From Pseudorhodobacter sp. E13 (lineage in GTDB: Bacteria; Pseudomonadota; Alphaproteobacteria; Rhodobacterales; Rhodobacteraceae), in contig NZ_RPEN01000156.1 of assembly GCF_003991405.1 (NCBI RefSeq), positions 62,001-126,000 of the forward strand: a stretch of 64,000 nt of DNA, written 5' to 3'. The translations under genes were made by a program, and so were the position numbers. The notes beneath the pieces are model-generated. The model did no database searches and was not told the origin of the DNA. It saw only the letters and a list, made by a program, of their open reading frames with translations. Below, in pieces: positions 8,719-17,130 of this stretch (within the stretch, counting starts at the first letter, position 1; each line of letters begins with the position of its first letter).

Positions 8719-9276
8719 TCACGGAATGTGATTGATCCGACCCGCGCGCCAGCCGCTGTCATAGGTAATTTCGGTGACAGAGAGGTTGTCGATCTTGTGG
8801 CTGAAGGCCTCATAGCCGCCGATCCCCAGGGCGCGCTGCACCTGTGTCAGGATCACCCCGAAATGGGCGACAACGATCACATCGTCATGCCCCATCAACC
8901 GGTCAACAGCCGCATTGACGCGGGCACAGACGACATCCCAGCTTTCGCCGCCCGGCGGGGCGATGCTGCCGGGTTCTTCCCAAAAACGCCGGATCAGGGC
9001 TTGATCTTCGACTTCGGTGAAATGCTGCAACTCCCACGCGCCAAAGTGAATTTCGCGCAGGTCGGGGTCATGCGCCAAGCGCTGCCGCGTGCCTTGCACC
9101 GCGTCCGCTGTCGCCACCGCCCGCGAAAGCGTTGAGGAGATAACAGGCGCATCCGGCAAATGTGCTGACAGCCGGGCAAGGGCCGCTGTATCGGACAGAT
9201 CGGCAGGCAGATCAGACCAGCCCACCAGCGTCTTGGCATGGGTCGGCCCGTGGCGGACCCAGTGAAACCGCGTCAT
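8719..9276 (-). CDS. Histidine phosphatase family protein (possible alpha-ribazole phosphatase)
   Basis: The 185-residue protein has the phosphoglycerate-mutase-like phosphohistidine motif VRHGPTH at the N-terminus, SSTLSRAVATADAV about 47-60, and the second catalytic His in IVVAHFGVILTQ. Its start overlaps the cobU stop by 4 bases. That coupling suggests the CobC role, removal of the 5' phosphate from alpha-ribazole phosphate in cobalamin nucleotide-loop assembly. Family membership is clear. The CobC assignment rests on context, because generic phosphatases of this family look alike. Confidence 0.85.
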   Translation of the reverse strand: MTRFHWVRHGPTHAKTLVGWSDLPADLSDTAALARLSAHLPDAPVISSTLSRAVATADAVQGTRQRLAHDPDLREIHFGAWELQHFTEVEDQALIRRFWEEPGSIAPPGGESWDVVCARVNAAVDRLMGHDDVIVVAHFGVILTQVQRALGIGGYEAFSHKIDNLSVTEITYDSGWRAGRINHIP

Positions 9277-9791
9277 AGCGTTCCTTTCAAGGCAAGCGGC
9301 AGGCCAGAGATCACGGCGACCACAAGATCGGCCTGTGCGGCAAGGCGCTGGTTCAGCCGCCCTTGAGCATCGCGAAACCGGCGGGCCAGCGCGTTATCGG
9401 GCACAATGGACCAGCCCAGTTCATTCGTCACCACCACCACCGGGGCAGGGCAGGTGGCAAGGGCCGCCAGCAAGGCTGTGCTTTCGGCGTCCAGATCCGC
9501 CTCGGCCAGCAGCGCATTGGTCAGCCACATGGTCGCGCAATCCAGCAGCACCACGCCCTCCGCCGCAACCGATGCCAGCGCCGCTGCCACATCGCGCGGG
9601 GCTTCTACCGTGTGCCAACCCGCGCCGCGATCTGCCCGATGGGCCGCGATCTTGCTGTGCATTTCATCGTCCCAGGCTTGCGCGGTGGCGATGTAGGTTC
9701 TTGGCCGCCCGGTCGCCAGAACCAGCGTTTCGGCAAAGCGTGACTTGCCGGATTTTGCGCCCCCGGTCACGATTGTCAGCTTTGCACCCAT
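9273..9791 (-). CDS. cobU: Adenosylcobinamide kinase / adenosylcobinamide-phosphate guanylyltransferase
   Basis: CobU (CobP) phosphorylates adenosylcobinamide and then transfers GMP to it, late in vitamin B12 synthesis. The ATG at 9791 gives MGAKLTIVTGGAKSGKSRFAE, with the P-loop GGAKSGKS at residues 10-17. A longer in-frame reading to 9878 would run into the rpoH promoter and start and was rejected. The protein has 172 residues, the usual CobU size, with further family motifs RTYIATAQAWDDEM and TNELGWSIVPDNALARRFRD. It is divergent from rpoH and coupled to the downstream histidine phosphatase. Confidence 0.94.
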   Translation of the reverse strand: MGAKLTIVTGGAKSGKSRFAETLVLATGRPRTYIATAQAWDDEMHSKIAAHRADRGAGWHTVEAPRDVAAALASVAAEGVVLLDCATMWLTNALLAEADLDAESTALLAALATCPAPVVVVTNELGWSIVPDNALARRFRDAQGRLNQRLAAQADLVVAVISGLPLALKGTL

Positions 9792-9809
9792 AATTCTCGG
9801 CCCCCGATT

Positions 9810-9838
9810 TGATCCAATGCGCCTTGTGCTGCGTAAGA
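9810..9838 (+). promoter_or_regulatory. Sigma-E (RpoE/ChrR-type) promoter of rpoH
   Basis: A -35 element TGATCC (9810-9815) and a -10 element TAAGA (9834-9838) are separated by exactly 18 bases. This matches the RpoE promoter pattern described for Rhodobacter sphaeroides, where RpoE answers singlet oxygen and drives rpoHII. The rpoH start codon follows at 9877. The assignment is inferred from motif identity, spacing and the gene it serves. Confidence 0.7.
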
Positions 9839-9876
9839 CATTTGTAACCAGCAAGAAAGCTGACAGGGGGTCTTTC

Positions 9877-10752
9877 ATGGCACAAGCCGCATATAACGAT
9901 CAAACCATGTCGCGCCAAGCGATGAAGGCAGAGCTTCTGGATGCCGAAACCGAACTGGCACTTGCCTATGCCTGGCGCGACCAGCGCGATGAGGCGGCGC
10001 TGCACCGGTTGATCACCGCCTACATGCGCCTTGCGATTTCGATGGCGTCGAAATTCCGCCGCTACGGCGCACCGATGAATGACCTGATCCAAGAGGCCAG
10101 CCTGGGCCTGATGAAAGCCGCCGAGAAATTCGACCCCGATCGCGGGGTGCGGTTTTCCACCTATGCGGTCTGGTGGATCAAAGCGAGCATTCAGGAATAT
10201 GTGATGCGCAACTGGTCACTGGTGCGCACCGGATCCACCAGCAGCCAGAAGGCGTTGTTTTTCAACCTGCGCCGGGTGCAGGCGAAGCTGGAGCGTGAAG
10301 CAAGCCAGCGCGGTGAGGAACTGGACAGCCACCAACTCCGCGCCCGCATCGCCGTCGAAATCGGCGTGCCGCTGCAAGATGTGGACATGATGGATGGCCG
10401 CTTGTCCGGGTCGGACTACTCGCTCAACGCCACGCAATCGGCCGAGGACGAAGGCCGCGAATGGATCGACGCGCTGGAAGACGAAGGTATGCAGGCGGCG
10501 GACCGGGTTGAGGATGATCACGACCGTGCCCATTTGCGCAACTGGCTGCTGGGTGCCATGCAAGAGCTGAATGAGCGCGAGCGGTTCATCGTGCGCGAAC
10601 GCAAGCTGCGTGACGAAGGCCGCACACTGGAATCCTTGGGCGAGGAGCTTGGTCTGTCCAAGGAACGGGTGCGGCAGTTGGAAGCAGCGGCCTTTGCCAA
10701 GCTGCGGCGCAGTCTTGAAACCCGCAGCCGGGAGGTGCATCACTTCTTGTGA
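9877..10752 (+). CDS. rpoH: RNA polymerase sigma factor RpoH (sigma-32), probably the RpoHII type
   Basis: This 291-residue sigma-70 family protein has region 2 (LITAYMRLAISMASKFRRY, DLIQEASLGLMKAAEKFDP, FSTYAVWWIKASIQEYVMRNWSLVRTG), which includes the sigma-32-specific RpoH box region, and a region 4 helix-turn-helix (RTLESLGEELGLSKERVRQLEAAAFAKLR). The ATG at 9877 is preceded by AGGGGG; in-frame starts further upstream lie inside the divergent cobU gene. The sigma-E promoter upstream argues for RpoHII, the photo-oxidative stress member, rather than the heat-shock RpoHI. The stop overlaps the ChaN-like gene start (TGATG). A candidate target within the window is hsp20 at 57.4 kb. Confidence 0.94.
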   Translation: MAQAAYNDQTMSRQAMKAELLDAETELALAYAWRDQRDEAALHRLITAYMRLAISMASKFRRYGAPMNDLIQEASLGLMKAAEKFDPDRGVRFSTYAVWWIKASIQEYVMRNWSLVRTGSTSSQKALFFNLRRVQAKLEREASQRGEELDSHQLRARIAVEIGVPLQDVDMMDGRLSGSDYSLNATQSAEDEGREWIDALEDEGMQAADRVEDDHDRAHLRNWLLGAMQELNERERFIVRERKLRDEGRTLESLGEELGLSKERVRQLEAAAFAKLRRSLETRSREVHHFL

Positions 10753-11588
10753 TGACCCGCATAGCCCCCCTTTTGCTGACCCTGCTGCTCGCCCTTTGCG
10801 GGCAGGCCCTTGCGGATGAAGTGGCGGCAGACGCGCTTTTGCCGCCGCCCGCCGCCATGCAAGCCGCCCAGATCGTCATTCTGGGGGAAATTCACGACAA
10901 CCCTGACCATCACGAAACCCAAGCGGCTTTGGTGGCCGCACTGGCGCCTGCGGCCTTGGTTTTTGAAATGCTGACCCCGGCGCAGGCCAAGGCATCCTTG
11001 GGCGTGGACCGCTTGAACGCCACAGCCATGGAAACGGCACTGGCGTGGGACGGCAGCGGCTGGCCTGACTACACGCTTTATCATCCGATCTTCGCCGCCT
11101 CTGGTCCTGCCCGCATCTATGGCGCCGCACTCCCGCGCGAGGATGTGCGCCGTGCCATGGTCGATGGCGCCGCGGCTGTGTTCGGTGATGAGGCCCCGCG
11201 CTTTGGCCTGTCAGACCCGCTGGCCGCAGACGAACAAGCCGCGCGCGAGGCGGATCAGATGGCCGCCCATTGCAATGCTCTGCCACCCGAGATGCTGCCC
11301 GGCATGGTAGATGCCCAACGGCTGCGCGATGCCGCGTTTGCCCGCACCGCGCTGGCCGCTTTGGCAGAAACCGGTGGGCCGGTTGTGGTGATAACAGGGT
11401 CCGGCCATGCCGATATCCAGCGCGGCATCCCGGCTGCCTTGGCCACCGCCGCGCCCGATGTTTCGGTATTCAGCCTTGGCCAGATTGAAGGCAGGCCAGA
11501 CACCACCCCACCCTTTGACCAATGGATCATCACAGATCCGCGCGCCCGCGCGGACCCTTGTGAAAGCTTCACCAAACCCGCCCCTTGA
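10752..11588 (+). CDS. ChaN family (haem/iron-uptake type) exported protein
   Basis: The 278-residue protein has a signal peptide ending near ALADE and the ChaN/DUF399 motif IVILGEIHDNPDHHETQ about residues 42-58, followed by ALVFEMLTPAQA. A GSGHADIQRGIP motif lies near the C-terminus. ChaN of Campylobacter binds haem at the outer membrane as a lipoprotein; here the signal lacks a proper lipobox (LALC), so a soluble periplasmic form is more likely. Translation is coupled to rpoH (TGATG overlap), with an alternative GTG one codon earlier. Co-expression under sigma-E would tie it to oxidative stress; this is inference. Confidence 0.8.
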   Translation: MTRIAPLLLTLLLALCGQALADEVAADALLPPPAAMQAAQIVILGEIHDNPDHHETQAALVAALAPAALVFEMLTPAQAKASLGVDRLNATAMETALAWDGSGWPDYTLYHPIFAASGPARIYGAALPREDVRRAMVDGAAAVFGDEAPRFGLSDPLAADEQAAREADQMAAHCNALPPEMLPGMVDAQRLRDAAFARTALAALAETGGPVVVITGSGHADIQRGIPAALATAAPDVSVFSLGQIEGRPDTTPPFDQWIITDPRARADPCESFTKPAP

Positions 11589-11593
11589 GGTGC

Positions 11594-11705
11594 CCCGCCT
11601 TTCCTTGATCAAAAATATCCTGCTAGATGCCTTTCGATCGGAAATGCCGCCGCTGAAACATTGGCCATCTGGAACTAGGGCGGCAAGGCCCGCCGCCGCC
11701 CCGTG
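11594..11705 (-). repeat. Dispersed intergenic repeat, copy at 11.6 kb (minus orientation)
   Basis: Read on the minus strand, 11598-11620 gives GGATATTTTTGATCAAGG, the core of the repeat family found at seven other places in this window. The flank on its left (minus sense) also matches the copy at 60.2 kb (shared TCGGAAATG/GCGGAAATG and GGGCGGC blocks), so homology extends beyond the core. It fills most of the gap between the ChaN-like gene and coaBC and runs opposite to both. Confidence 0.55.
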
Positions 11706-11784
11706 TGCGAAAGATTAAACCCGTTCACCTCGCCTTCGAATGCCGCTAGGGTGACGGCACCGCAACCCGAACATGGGACGCTTC

Positions 11785-12981
11785 ATGCTGGCTGACAAAC
11801 ATATCCTCTTGATCATCGGCGGCGGCATTGCCGCTTTCAAATCGCTGGATCTGATCCGGCGCTTGCGGGAACGCGGGGCGCGGGTGACACCCGTCTTGAC
11901 CCGTGCAGGAGAGCAGTTTGTGACGCCTTTGTCGGTTTCGGCCTTGGCAGGGGCAAAGCTGTATCGGGATTTGTTCGATCTGACGGATGAGGCCGAGATG
12001 GGCCATATTCAATTGTCGCGCGCCGCCGATCTGATCGTGGTGGCACCGGCCACCGCCGATCTGATGGCGAAAATGGCGCAGGGGCGCGCGGATGATCTGG
12101 CCTCGACCTTGCTTTTGGCCACGGATACCCCGGTGTTGCTGGCACCTGCGATGAATGTGCGGATGTGGCAACACCCGGCGACCCAACGCAACCTTGCCAC
12201 GCTGCGCGGGGATGCGGTGCGGTTTGTCGGCCCGAATGAAGGCGATATGGCCTGCGGCGAATATGGTCCGGGCCGCATGGCGGAACCAATGGAAATTCTG
12301 GCAGCGGTAGAGGCCAGCTTTGCGGCGGGGCCTTTGGCGGGCAAGCATGTGCTGGTAACATCAGGCCCCACGCATGAACCGATTGACCCGGTGCGCTATA
12401 TTGCCAACCGCTCCTCCGGGGCGCAGGGCACGGCGCTTGCTGCCGCGCTGCGCGATCTGGGCGCGCGGGTCACGTTTGTAACGGGCCCCGCCACAGTGCC
12501 GCCGCCCGACGGGGTGACGGTGGTCAAGGTGGAAACCGCAGCCCAGATGTCAGAGGCGGTGCAAGCTGCGCTGCCTGCCGATGCCGCGGTTTTCGCGGCG
12601 GCGGTGGCGGATTGGCGGGTGGCCAATGCCAGCGGCTCCAAGATGAAAAAGGATGGCAGCGGTGCCGCGCCCGCGCTGCAATTTGCCGAGAACCCGGATA
12701 TTCTGGCGCAGGTGGCACAGATGAGAACCGGGCGGCCCGGTCTGGTCGTGGGCTTTGCGGCGGAAACCGATGATGTCATCGCCCATGCCACGGCAAAACG
12801 GGCGCGCAAAGGCTGTGACTGGATCGTGGCGAATGACGTCTCACCCGGCACGGGCATCATGGGGGGCACAGAAAACGCGGTGACGGTGATCACCGCGCAA
12901 GGGGCAGAGGCTTGGCCCCGGATGGATAAGGCCGCCGTTGCCCGCCGTTTGGCCGATAAACTGGCTGCGGCCTTGGTGTGA
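11785..12981 (+). CDS. coaBC: Bifunctional phosphopantothenoylcysteine decarboxylase / phosphopantothenate-cysteine ligase
   Basis: CoaBC carries out two steps of coenzyme A synthesis. The N-terminal half is the FMN decarboxylase (LLIIGGGIAAFKSLDLIRRL, ATADLMAKMAQG, PAMNVRMWQHPATQRN, with the active-site region GDMACGEYGPGRM). The C-terminal half is the ligase (VLVTSGPTHEPIDPVRYIANRSSG, AAVADW, and KMKKDG). The chosen start, MLADKHILL at 11785, aligns with homologues; an ATG four codons earlier (11773) is possible and neither has a strong ribosome site. The length is 398 residues, as expected. A 9-bp hairpin and an intergenic repeat copy follow, before dut. Confidence 0.95.
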   Translation: MLADKHILLIIGGGIAAFKSLDLIRRLRERGARVTPVLTRAGEQFVTPLSVSALAGAKLYRDLFDLTDEAEMGHIQLSRAADLIVVAPATADLMAKMAQGRADDLASTLLLATDTPVLLAPAMNVRMWQHPATQRNLATLRGDAVRFVGPNEGDMACGEYGPGRMAEPMEILAAVEASFAAGPLAGKHVLVTSGPTHEPIDPVRYIANRSSGAQGTALAAALRDLGARVTFVTGPATVPPPDGVTVVKVETAAQMSEAVQAALPADAAVFAAAVADWRVANASGSKMKKDGSGAAPALQFAENPDILAQVAQMRTGRPGLVVGFAAETDDVIAHATAKRARKGCDWIVANDVSPGTGIMGGTENAVTVITAQGAEAWPRMDKAAVARRLADKLAAALV

Positions 12982-12991
12982 CAGGGGCACG

Positions 12992-13047
12992 CGAATTTTC
13001 GGTGAAAATTCGGGCCTCCGGCGGGGATATTTGGAAATAGATGAAAG
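12992..13047 (+). repeat. Dispersed intergenic repeat, copy at 13.0 kb, with AT-stem hairpin
   Basis: A perfect 9-bp inverted repeat, CGAATTTTC/GAAAATTCG (12992-13012, loop GGT), is followed by GGCCTCCGGC and the core GGGGATATTTGGAAATAGATGAAAG at 13023-13047. The core belongs to the family found at seven other sites; this copy and the one at 38.2 kb form a subtype with GAA-TAGATGA. It lies between coaBC and dut in the direction of both. The hairpin could serve as the coaBC terminator, though no T-run follows. Confidence 0.6.
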
Positions 13048-13060
13048 CTAGGCTGCGCAG

Positions 13061-13528
13061 ATGACACCGGTTTTGCGGATAATGTGGGAGGATTGGGCCG
13101 ACCCGTCGCTGGGGTTGCCCTGTTACGAGACAGCGGGTGCTGCGGGGGCGGATATTCGCGCCAATCTGCGGGCAGAGGATCGCGCGGCAGGGATCACGCT
13201 GGCACCGATGGCGCGGCTGATTGTGGCAACGGGCCTGCGGGTTGAAATCCCTTCGGGGTTTGAGATGCAGATCCGGCCCCGCTCTGGGTTGGCCTTGAAG
13301 CATGGCATCAGCTTGCCCAACACCCCTGGCACCATTGATTCCGACTATCGGGGGCCTTTGGGGGTCGCGTTGATCAACCTTGGGGCCGCGCCTTATGTCA
13401 TTTCGCATGGCGACCGGATTGCGCAGATGGTGATTGCGCCAGTGGTGCAGGCGCGGTTTGAGGTGGTGACGGCCTTGTCGGACACGGCGCGCGGCGAGGG
13501 GGGCTTTGGCTCCACCGGGCGGTCATGA
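13061..13528 (+). CDS. dut: dUTP diphosphatase
   Basis: Dut hydrolyses dUTP to dUMP, keeping uracil out of DNA and feeding dTMP synthesis. The 155-residue protein has the five trimeric dUTPase motifs: [12 protein letters not shown] (1), IQIRPRSG-like [10 protein letters not shown] (2), [17 protein letters not shown] (3), [10 protein letters not shown] (4) and the C-terminal GEGGFGSTG (5). The length is typical. The start ATG at 13061 follows closely on an intergenic repeat copy. The end overlaps the membrane-anchored ThiF-family gene by 4 bases. Confidence 0.96.
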   Translation: MTPVLRIMWEDWADPSLGLPCYETAGAAGADIRANLRAEDRAAGITLAPMARLIVATGLRVEIPSGFEMQIRPRSGLALKHGISLPNTPGTIDSDYRGPLGVALINLGAAPYVISHGDRIAQMVIAPVVQARFEVVTALSDTARGEGGFGSTGRS

Positions 13529-14583
13529 TCGGGATTTTGGGCTTTGTGGCGGTGCTGATCGGGGCGAAATACGTGCCGCGACCGCTGGTGATCGGTTTGG
13601 CGCTGTTCTGGTGGGCGCTGTTGGTGGCGGTGCATTCGCCTTTGTTTCCGCAGCCCAACGGGGCAGGGGCGGCGCTTGGGGGTGGTTTCGTGCCGTGGCT
13701 ACTGCTGGGCATTCTGGCGGTTCCGGTGCTGGCCTATCGCTTTGGTTTGGCGGCGTTACGGCGGCATGTGGCGGCCAAGGCTCCCGTTGCGCCTGCGCCA
13801 GTTGCGGGGGCCTTTGCCCCGGTGGAACTGGAACGCTATGCCCGCCATATCATGCTGCGCGAGATTGGTGGGCCGGGGCAAAAGCGGTTGAAACAGGCGC
13901 GGGTGCTGGTGGTCGGGGCGGGCGGGCTGGGAAGCCCTGCGCTTTTGTATCTTGCGGCATCCGGCGTCGGCGTAATTGGGGTGGTTGACCCGGATGTGGT
14001 CGAGAATTCCAACCTGCAACGCCAGATCATACATACAGATGACCGGATCGGCCTGGCCAAGGCGCAATCTGCCGTTGTTGCGATGCAGGCGCTTAACCCG
14101 TTCATCGAGGCGCGGGCCTATTCGCGGCGGCTGGACGCCGAGACGGGCGCATTGATCGCGGATTATGACCTGATTCTGGATGGCACCGATAATTTTGATA
14201 CGCGCTATCTGGTCAACCGCTTGGCAGTTGCGGCGGGCAAGCCCTTGATTTCGGCGGCGATCACGCAATGGGAAGGGCAGATCAGCCTCTATGATCCGGC
14301 GCATGGGGGGCCTTGTTTCGAATGTGTGTTCCCGACCCGCCCCGCCCCCGGCATGGTGCCAAGCTGTGCCGAGGCGGGGGTGGCGGCCCCCCTGCCGGGC
14401 ATCATCGGGGCGATGATGGCGATGGAGGCGGTGAAACATCTGACTGGGGCGGGGCAGGATTTGCGCGGGCGGTTGATGATCCATGACGCGCTTTATGCCG
14501 AGACGCGGGTGATCGCGGTGGCCCCCCGCGGCGATTGCCCTGTTTGCGGTGCGGCGGCTGGACATTCCCACACCGAAAGCTAA
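13525..14583 (+). CDS. Membrane-anchored HesA/MoeB/ThiF family adenylyltransferase
   Basis: The protein has 352 residues. Residues 1-75 contain two hydrophobic segments (about 3-37 and 55-75), and an Ala/Pro linker joins them to a complete E1-like domain. That domain has [16 protein letters not shown], nucleotide motif [12 protein letters not shown] 129-140, [29 protein letters not shown], and two Cys-x2-Cys zinc pairs (CFEC about 280, CPVC near the end). MoeB activates MoaD for molybdopterin synthesis and ThiF activates ThiS. MoeB fits better by overall pattern, but no sulfur-carrier gene is adjacent. The transmembrane extension is unusual for MoeB. It is coupled to dut by a 4-base overlap. 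Confidence 0.88.
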   Translation: MIGILGFVAVLIGAKYVPRPLVIGLALFWWALLVAVHSPLFPQPNGAGAALGGGFVPWLLLGILAVPVLAYRFGLAALRRHVAAKAPVAPAPVAGAFAPVELERYARHIMLREIGGPGQKRLKQARVLVVGAGGLGSPALLYLAASGVGVIGVVDPDVVENSNLQRQIIHTDDRIGLAKAQSAVVAMQALNPFIEARAYSRRLDAETGALIADYDLILDGTDNFDTRYLVNRLAVAAGKPLISAAITQWEGQISLYDPAHGGPCFECVFPTRPAPGMVPSCAEAGVAAPLPGIIGAMMAMEAVKHLTGAGQDLRGRLMIHDALYAETRVIAVAPRGDCPVCGAAAGHSHTES

Positions 14584-14617
14584 CCTGTCGCAAATCATTC
14601 AACCGGGAGCCTGACCC

Positions 14618-15406
14618 ATGACCCTGCCCACCCTTTCCGCCCTTGGCCTTTGTGCCGCGCTGTTCGCCCCTGCCGCTTTTGCCGCCGATCTGCCGGATAT
14701 GGCGGGCAAGGAGATCACGGTTGTCACCGAAAACGCCTATCCGCCGCTGCAATTCATGCAGGATGGCGTGGCGGTGGGCTGGGAATATGATGCCATGGCC
14801 GAGATTGCCAAGCGCCTGAACCTGAGCGTCAGCTATGAGAATATCTCGTGGGATGCGATGATCCCGGCGGTGTCGGAAGGGCAGTTTGATCTGGGCATGA
14901 CGGGAATCACCATCCGCGAGGATCGCAAGGAAAAGGTTGATTTTTCGGATGCTTACATGCGGTCTGAAATGGTGATGATGGTGCGCGGGGATGAGGCGCG
15001 CTTTACCGATGCCGCCAGTTTTGCCGCAAATGCGGACCTGCTGATGGCCGCCCAGCCCGGCACCACGCCGTTTTATGTCGGCGTCTATGAGGTGCTGGAC
15101 GGCAATGAGGCGAACCCGCGGATCAAGATGTTTGAAACCTTTGGCGCGGGCGTGCAGGCCCTGCGCAATGGCGATGTTGATCTGGTGCTGACCGATGGCA
15201 CGGCGGGCAATGGCTATGTTGCGGCCAGCGAAGGCGCGCTTAAAATTGTGGGGGATAAGCTGGGGGCCGAGGATTTCGGCTTTATCTTCCCCAAAGGGTC
15301 AGAGTTGGTGGCCCCGATCAATGCGGCCCTTGCCGAAATGGCCGCCGATGGCACCTTGGAAGCGCTGAACAAAAAGTGGTTCCTTGACTTCAAGGTTGGC
15401 GGCTAA
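14618..15406 (+). CDS. Periplasmic amino-acid-type solute-binding protein
   Basis: The 262-residue protein has a signal peptide cleaved near AFAAD and a family 3 solute-binding fold: [18 protein letters not shown] at the mature N-terminus, [40 protein letters not shown], and EALNKKWFL at the C-terminus. It should deliver a polar amino acid or similar ligand to the permease encoded 12 bases downstream. The specificity cannot be read. No ATPase gene accompanies the pair. Confidence 0.88.
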   Translation: MTLPTLSALGLCAALFAPAAFAADLPDMAGKEITVVTENAYPPLQFMQDGVAVGWEYDAMAEIAKRLNLSVSYENISWDAMIPAVSEGQFDLGMTGITIREDRKEKVDFSDAYMRSEMVMMVRGDEARFTDAASFAANADLLMAAQPGTTPFYVGVYEVLDGNEANPRIKMFETFGAGVQALRNGDVDLVLTDGTAGNGYVAASEGALKIVGDKLGAEDFGFIFPKGSELVAPINAALAEMAADGTLEALNKKWFLDFKVGG

Positions 15407-15418
15407 CGCTTTATTATT

Positions 15419-16216
15419 GTGCGTAAATCCCAAAATTCCGAGACGGATTTTCCATGGTGGCTGCTGATCCTTGTCGGGATTGGCAGCTATCTGTTTTGGC
15501 GCGTGCTGTCGGATGATCTTTATGCGCAGGTGTTGCAAACCCTGTCCAAAGGCATCGGCATCACGCTGTTTGTCACCTTTGTCGGCTTTGGCATGGCGGC
15601 AAGCCTTGGGTTGCTGCTGGCGCTTGCGGCCGGGTCGCGCTTTGTGGTGATCCGGCAATGTGCCCGGCTTTACATAGAGTTGGTGCGCGGTATCCCTATC
15701 ATCGTTCTGCTATTATATGTCGCCTTTGCGCTGGCCCCGGCTTTGGTGGAGCTATGGAACTGGCTCGCGGGCAGTTTGGGGCTGGAGCCGCTGCGCAACC
15801 GCGATTTCTCGTTGCTGTGGCGCGCAATCATTGCGCTGACAATTGCCTATTCCGCCTTTCTGGCCGAGGTGTTCCGGGCCGGGCTTGCCTCGGTTGAGGA
15901 AGGCCAGATAGAGGCCGCCGAGGCGCTGGGCCTGTCGCGCTGGCACCGCTTTCGATTTGTGATATTTCCGCAGGCGTTTCGGGTGATTTTGCCGCCTTTG
16001 GGCAATGATTTTGTTGCAATGGTGAAAGACAGTAGTCTGGTGTCAGTGCTGGGCGTGGCCGATATCACGCAATTGGGCAAGGTGACGGCGGCGGGAAACT
16101 TTCGCTATTTCGAAACCTATAATGTGGTGGCGCTGGTCTATCTGACCATGACGATCACGCTGTCGCTGGGTTTGCGCAAACTGGAAACCCGTTTGCGGCA
16201 GGGGTGCGGGCGCTAA
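15419..16216 (+). CDS. Amino-acid ABC transporter permease (HisM/GlnP type)
   Basis: This 265-residue inner-membrane protein starts at GTG 15419. It shows the polar-amino-acid permease layout with YIELVRGIPIIVLLLYVAF about residues 82-100 and the ATPase-contact EAA loop VEEGQIEAAEALGLSRWHRFRFVIFPQAFRVILPP about 160-194. It pairs with the upstream binding protein. The operon ends here, so the ATP-binding subunit must be encoded elsewhere or shared. Its stop overlaps the stop of the convergent EamA gene by 3 bases. Confidence 0.9.
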   Translation: MRKSQNSETDFPWWLLILVGIGSYLFWRVLSDDLYAQVLQTLSKGIGITLFVTFVGFGMAASLGLLLALAAGSRFVVIRQCARLYIELVRGIPIIVLLLYVAFALAPALVELWNWLAGSLGLEPLRNRDFSLLWRAIIALTIAYSAFLAEVFRAGLASVEEGQIEAAEALGLSRWHRFRFVIFPQAFRVILPPLGNDFVAMVKDSSLVSVLGVADITQLGKVTAAGNFRYFETYNVVALVYLTMTITLSLGLRKLETRLRQGCGR

Positions 16217-17130
16217 CCCTCGTCCTTTAACAGCAGATACAGGGCAAGCATGGTCATCGCCACCCCGGCCAGCACGCCCAGTGGCGGCACGCCCCGGCCC
16301 AAGGCGATTTCCCACAGGATCACCCAGGACGGCGTAAGGTAGGTATAGGCCATGACCTTGGCCGAAGGCAGGCGCAGGCTGGCGTATTGCAGCAAGACAA
16401 AGGTCATCGAACTGGCCGCAATCGAGACATAGACAAGCGTGATCCAGACAATCGGGGGCAGGGCGGCCCAATCGGTCGCCAAAATCGCGGGCCAGGCCCA
16501 TAGCGCCAGCATCAAGGTGCCCGCCACCATCATGCCAAAGGTAAAGACAATCGCAGGCTCCCCCCGGTTCAATTTGCGCACCATCGGCGCGTAAAGCGCG
16601 TGCGAGACGCAGCCCCAGAAGTAGATCATCTCGCCCGTGCCGATGCGAAACCGCAAAAGCGCCTGAAAATCCGCGCGAAAGATCACCCAAGCCGCGCCTG
16701 CCGCACCGATGGCCAGTGCGGCGGCCATGCGGGGCGTGGTGATCTGGCGCAGAACCAGCCAGCCAAAGCCCGCCGCCATCAGCGGCGTCAGGGTAAAGAC
16801 AGCAGCGGTAGAGACGGGTTCGGCGGTTTTCAACCCTTCGAACATCAGCACGAAGTAAATCGCCAGCAAGCCGCCCAGCACCAGATAACGCCAAGGTGCG
16901 GCAAAGGCGCTGCGTTTGATCCCTGTGGTGGTCAGCGCCGCCGCCCCTACAACGCAGCCCGCGAGGATGAAGCGCAGGGTGGTCATGGCCGCCGGGTCGA
17001 TGAACGGTGCCGCCATGGAGCCCAGCGAAAACGACCCCGCGACAAGCGCCGAGAAGGCCAGCATCGCCAGATGTCCGCGCCGCGCCTCGGTGGCGGGATG
17101 CGGGGCGGAGGGGGCTAGAGCGTCTGCCAT
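16213..17130 (-). CDS. DMT superfamily transporter, EamA domain
   Basis: This 305-residue protein starts at ATG 17130 (MADALAPSAPHPA) and has about ten hydrophobic segments arranged as two EamA repeats, for example SALVAGSFSLGSMAAPFIDP and TLRFILAGCVVGAAAL in the first, and FGMMVAGTLMLALWAWP and YTYLTPSWVILWEIALGRG in the second. Such carriers export amino acids or other metabolites; the substrate is not predictable. A longer reading to 17226 would be buried in the LysR gene. It overlaps the end of the lysR gene by 16 bases, so the regulator probably shares its transcript. Confidence 0.88.
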   Translation of the reverse strand: MADALAPSAPHPATEARRGHLAMLAFSALVAGSFSLGSMAAPFIDPAAMTTLRFILAGCVVGAAALTTTGIKRSAFAAPWRYLVLGGLLAIYFVLMFEGLKTAEPVSTAAVFTLTPLMAAGFGWLVLRQITTPRMAAALAIGAAGAAWVIFRADFQALLRFRIGTGEMIYFWGCVSHALYAPMVRKLNRGEPAIVFTFGMMVAGTLMLALWAWPAILATDWAALPPIVWITLVYVSIAASSMTFVLLQYASLRLPSAKVMAYTYLTPSWVILWEIALGRGVPPLGVLAGVAMTMLALYLLLKDEG

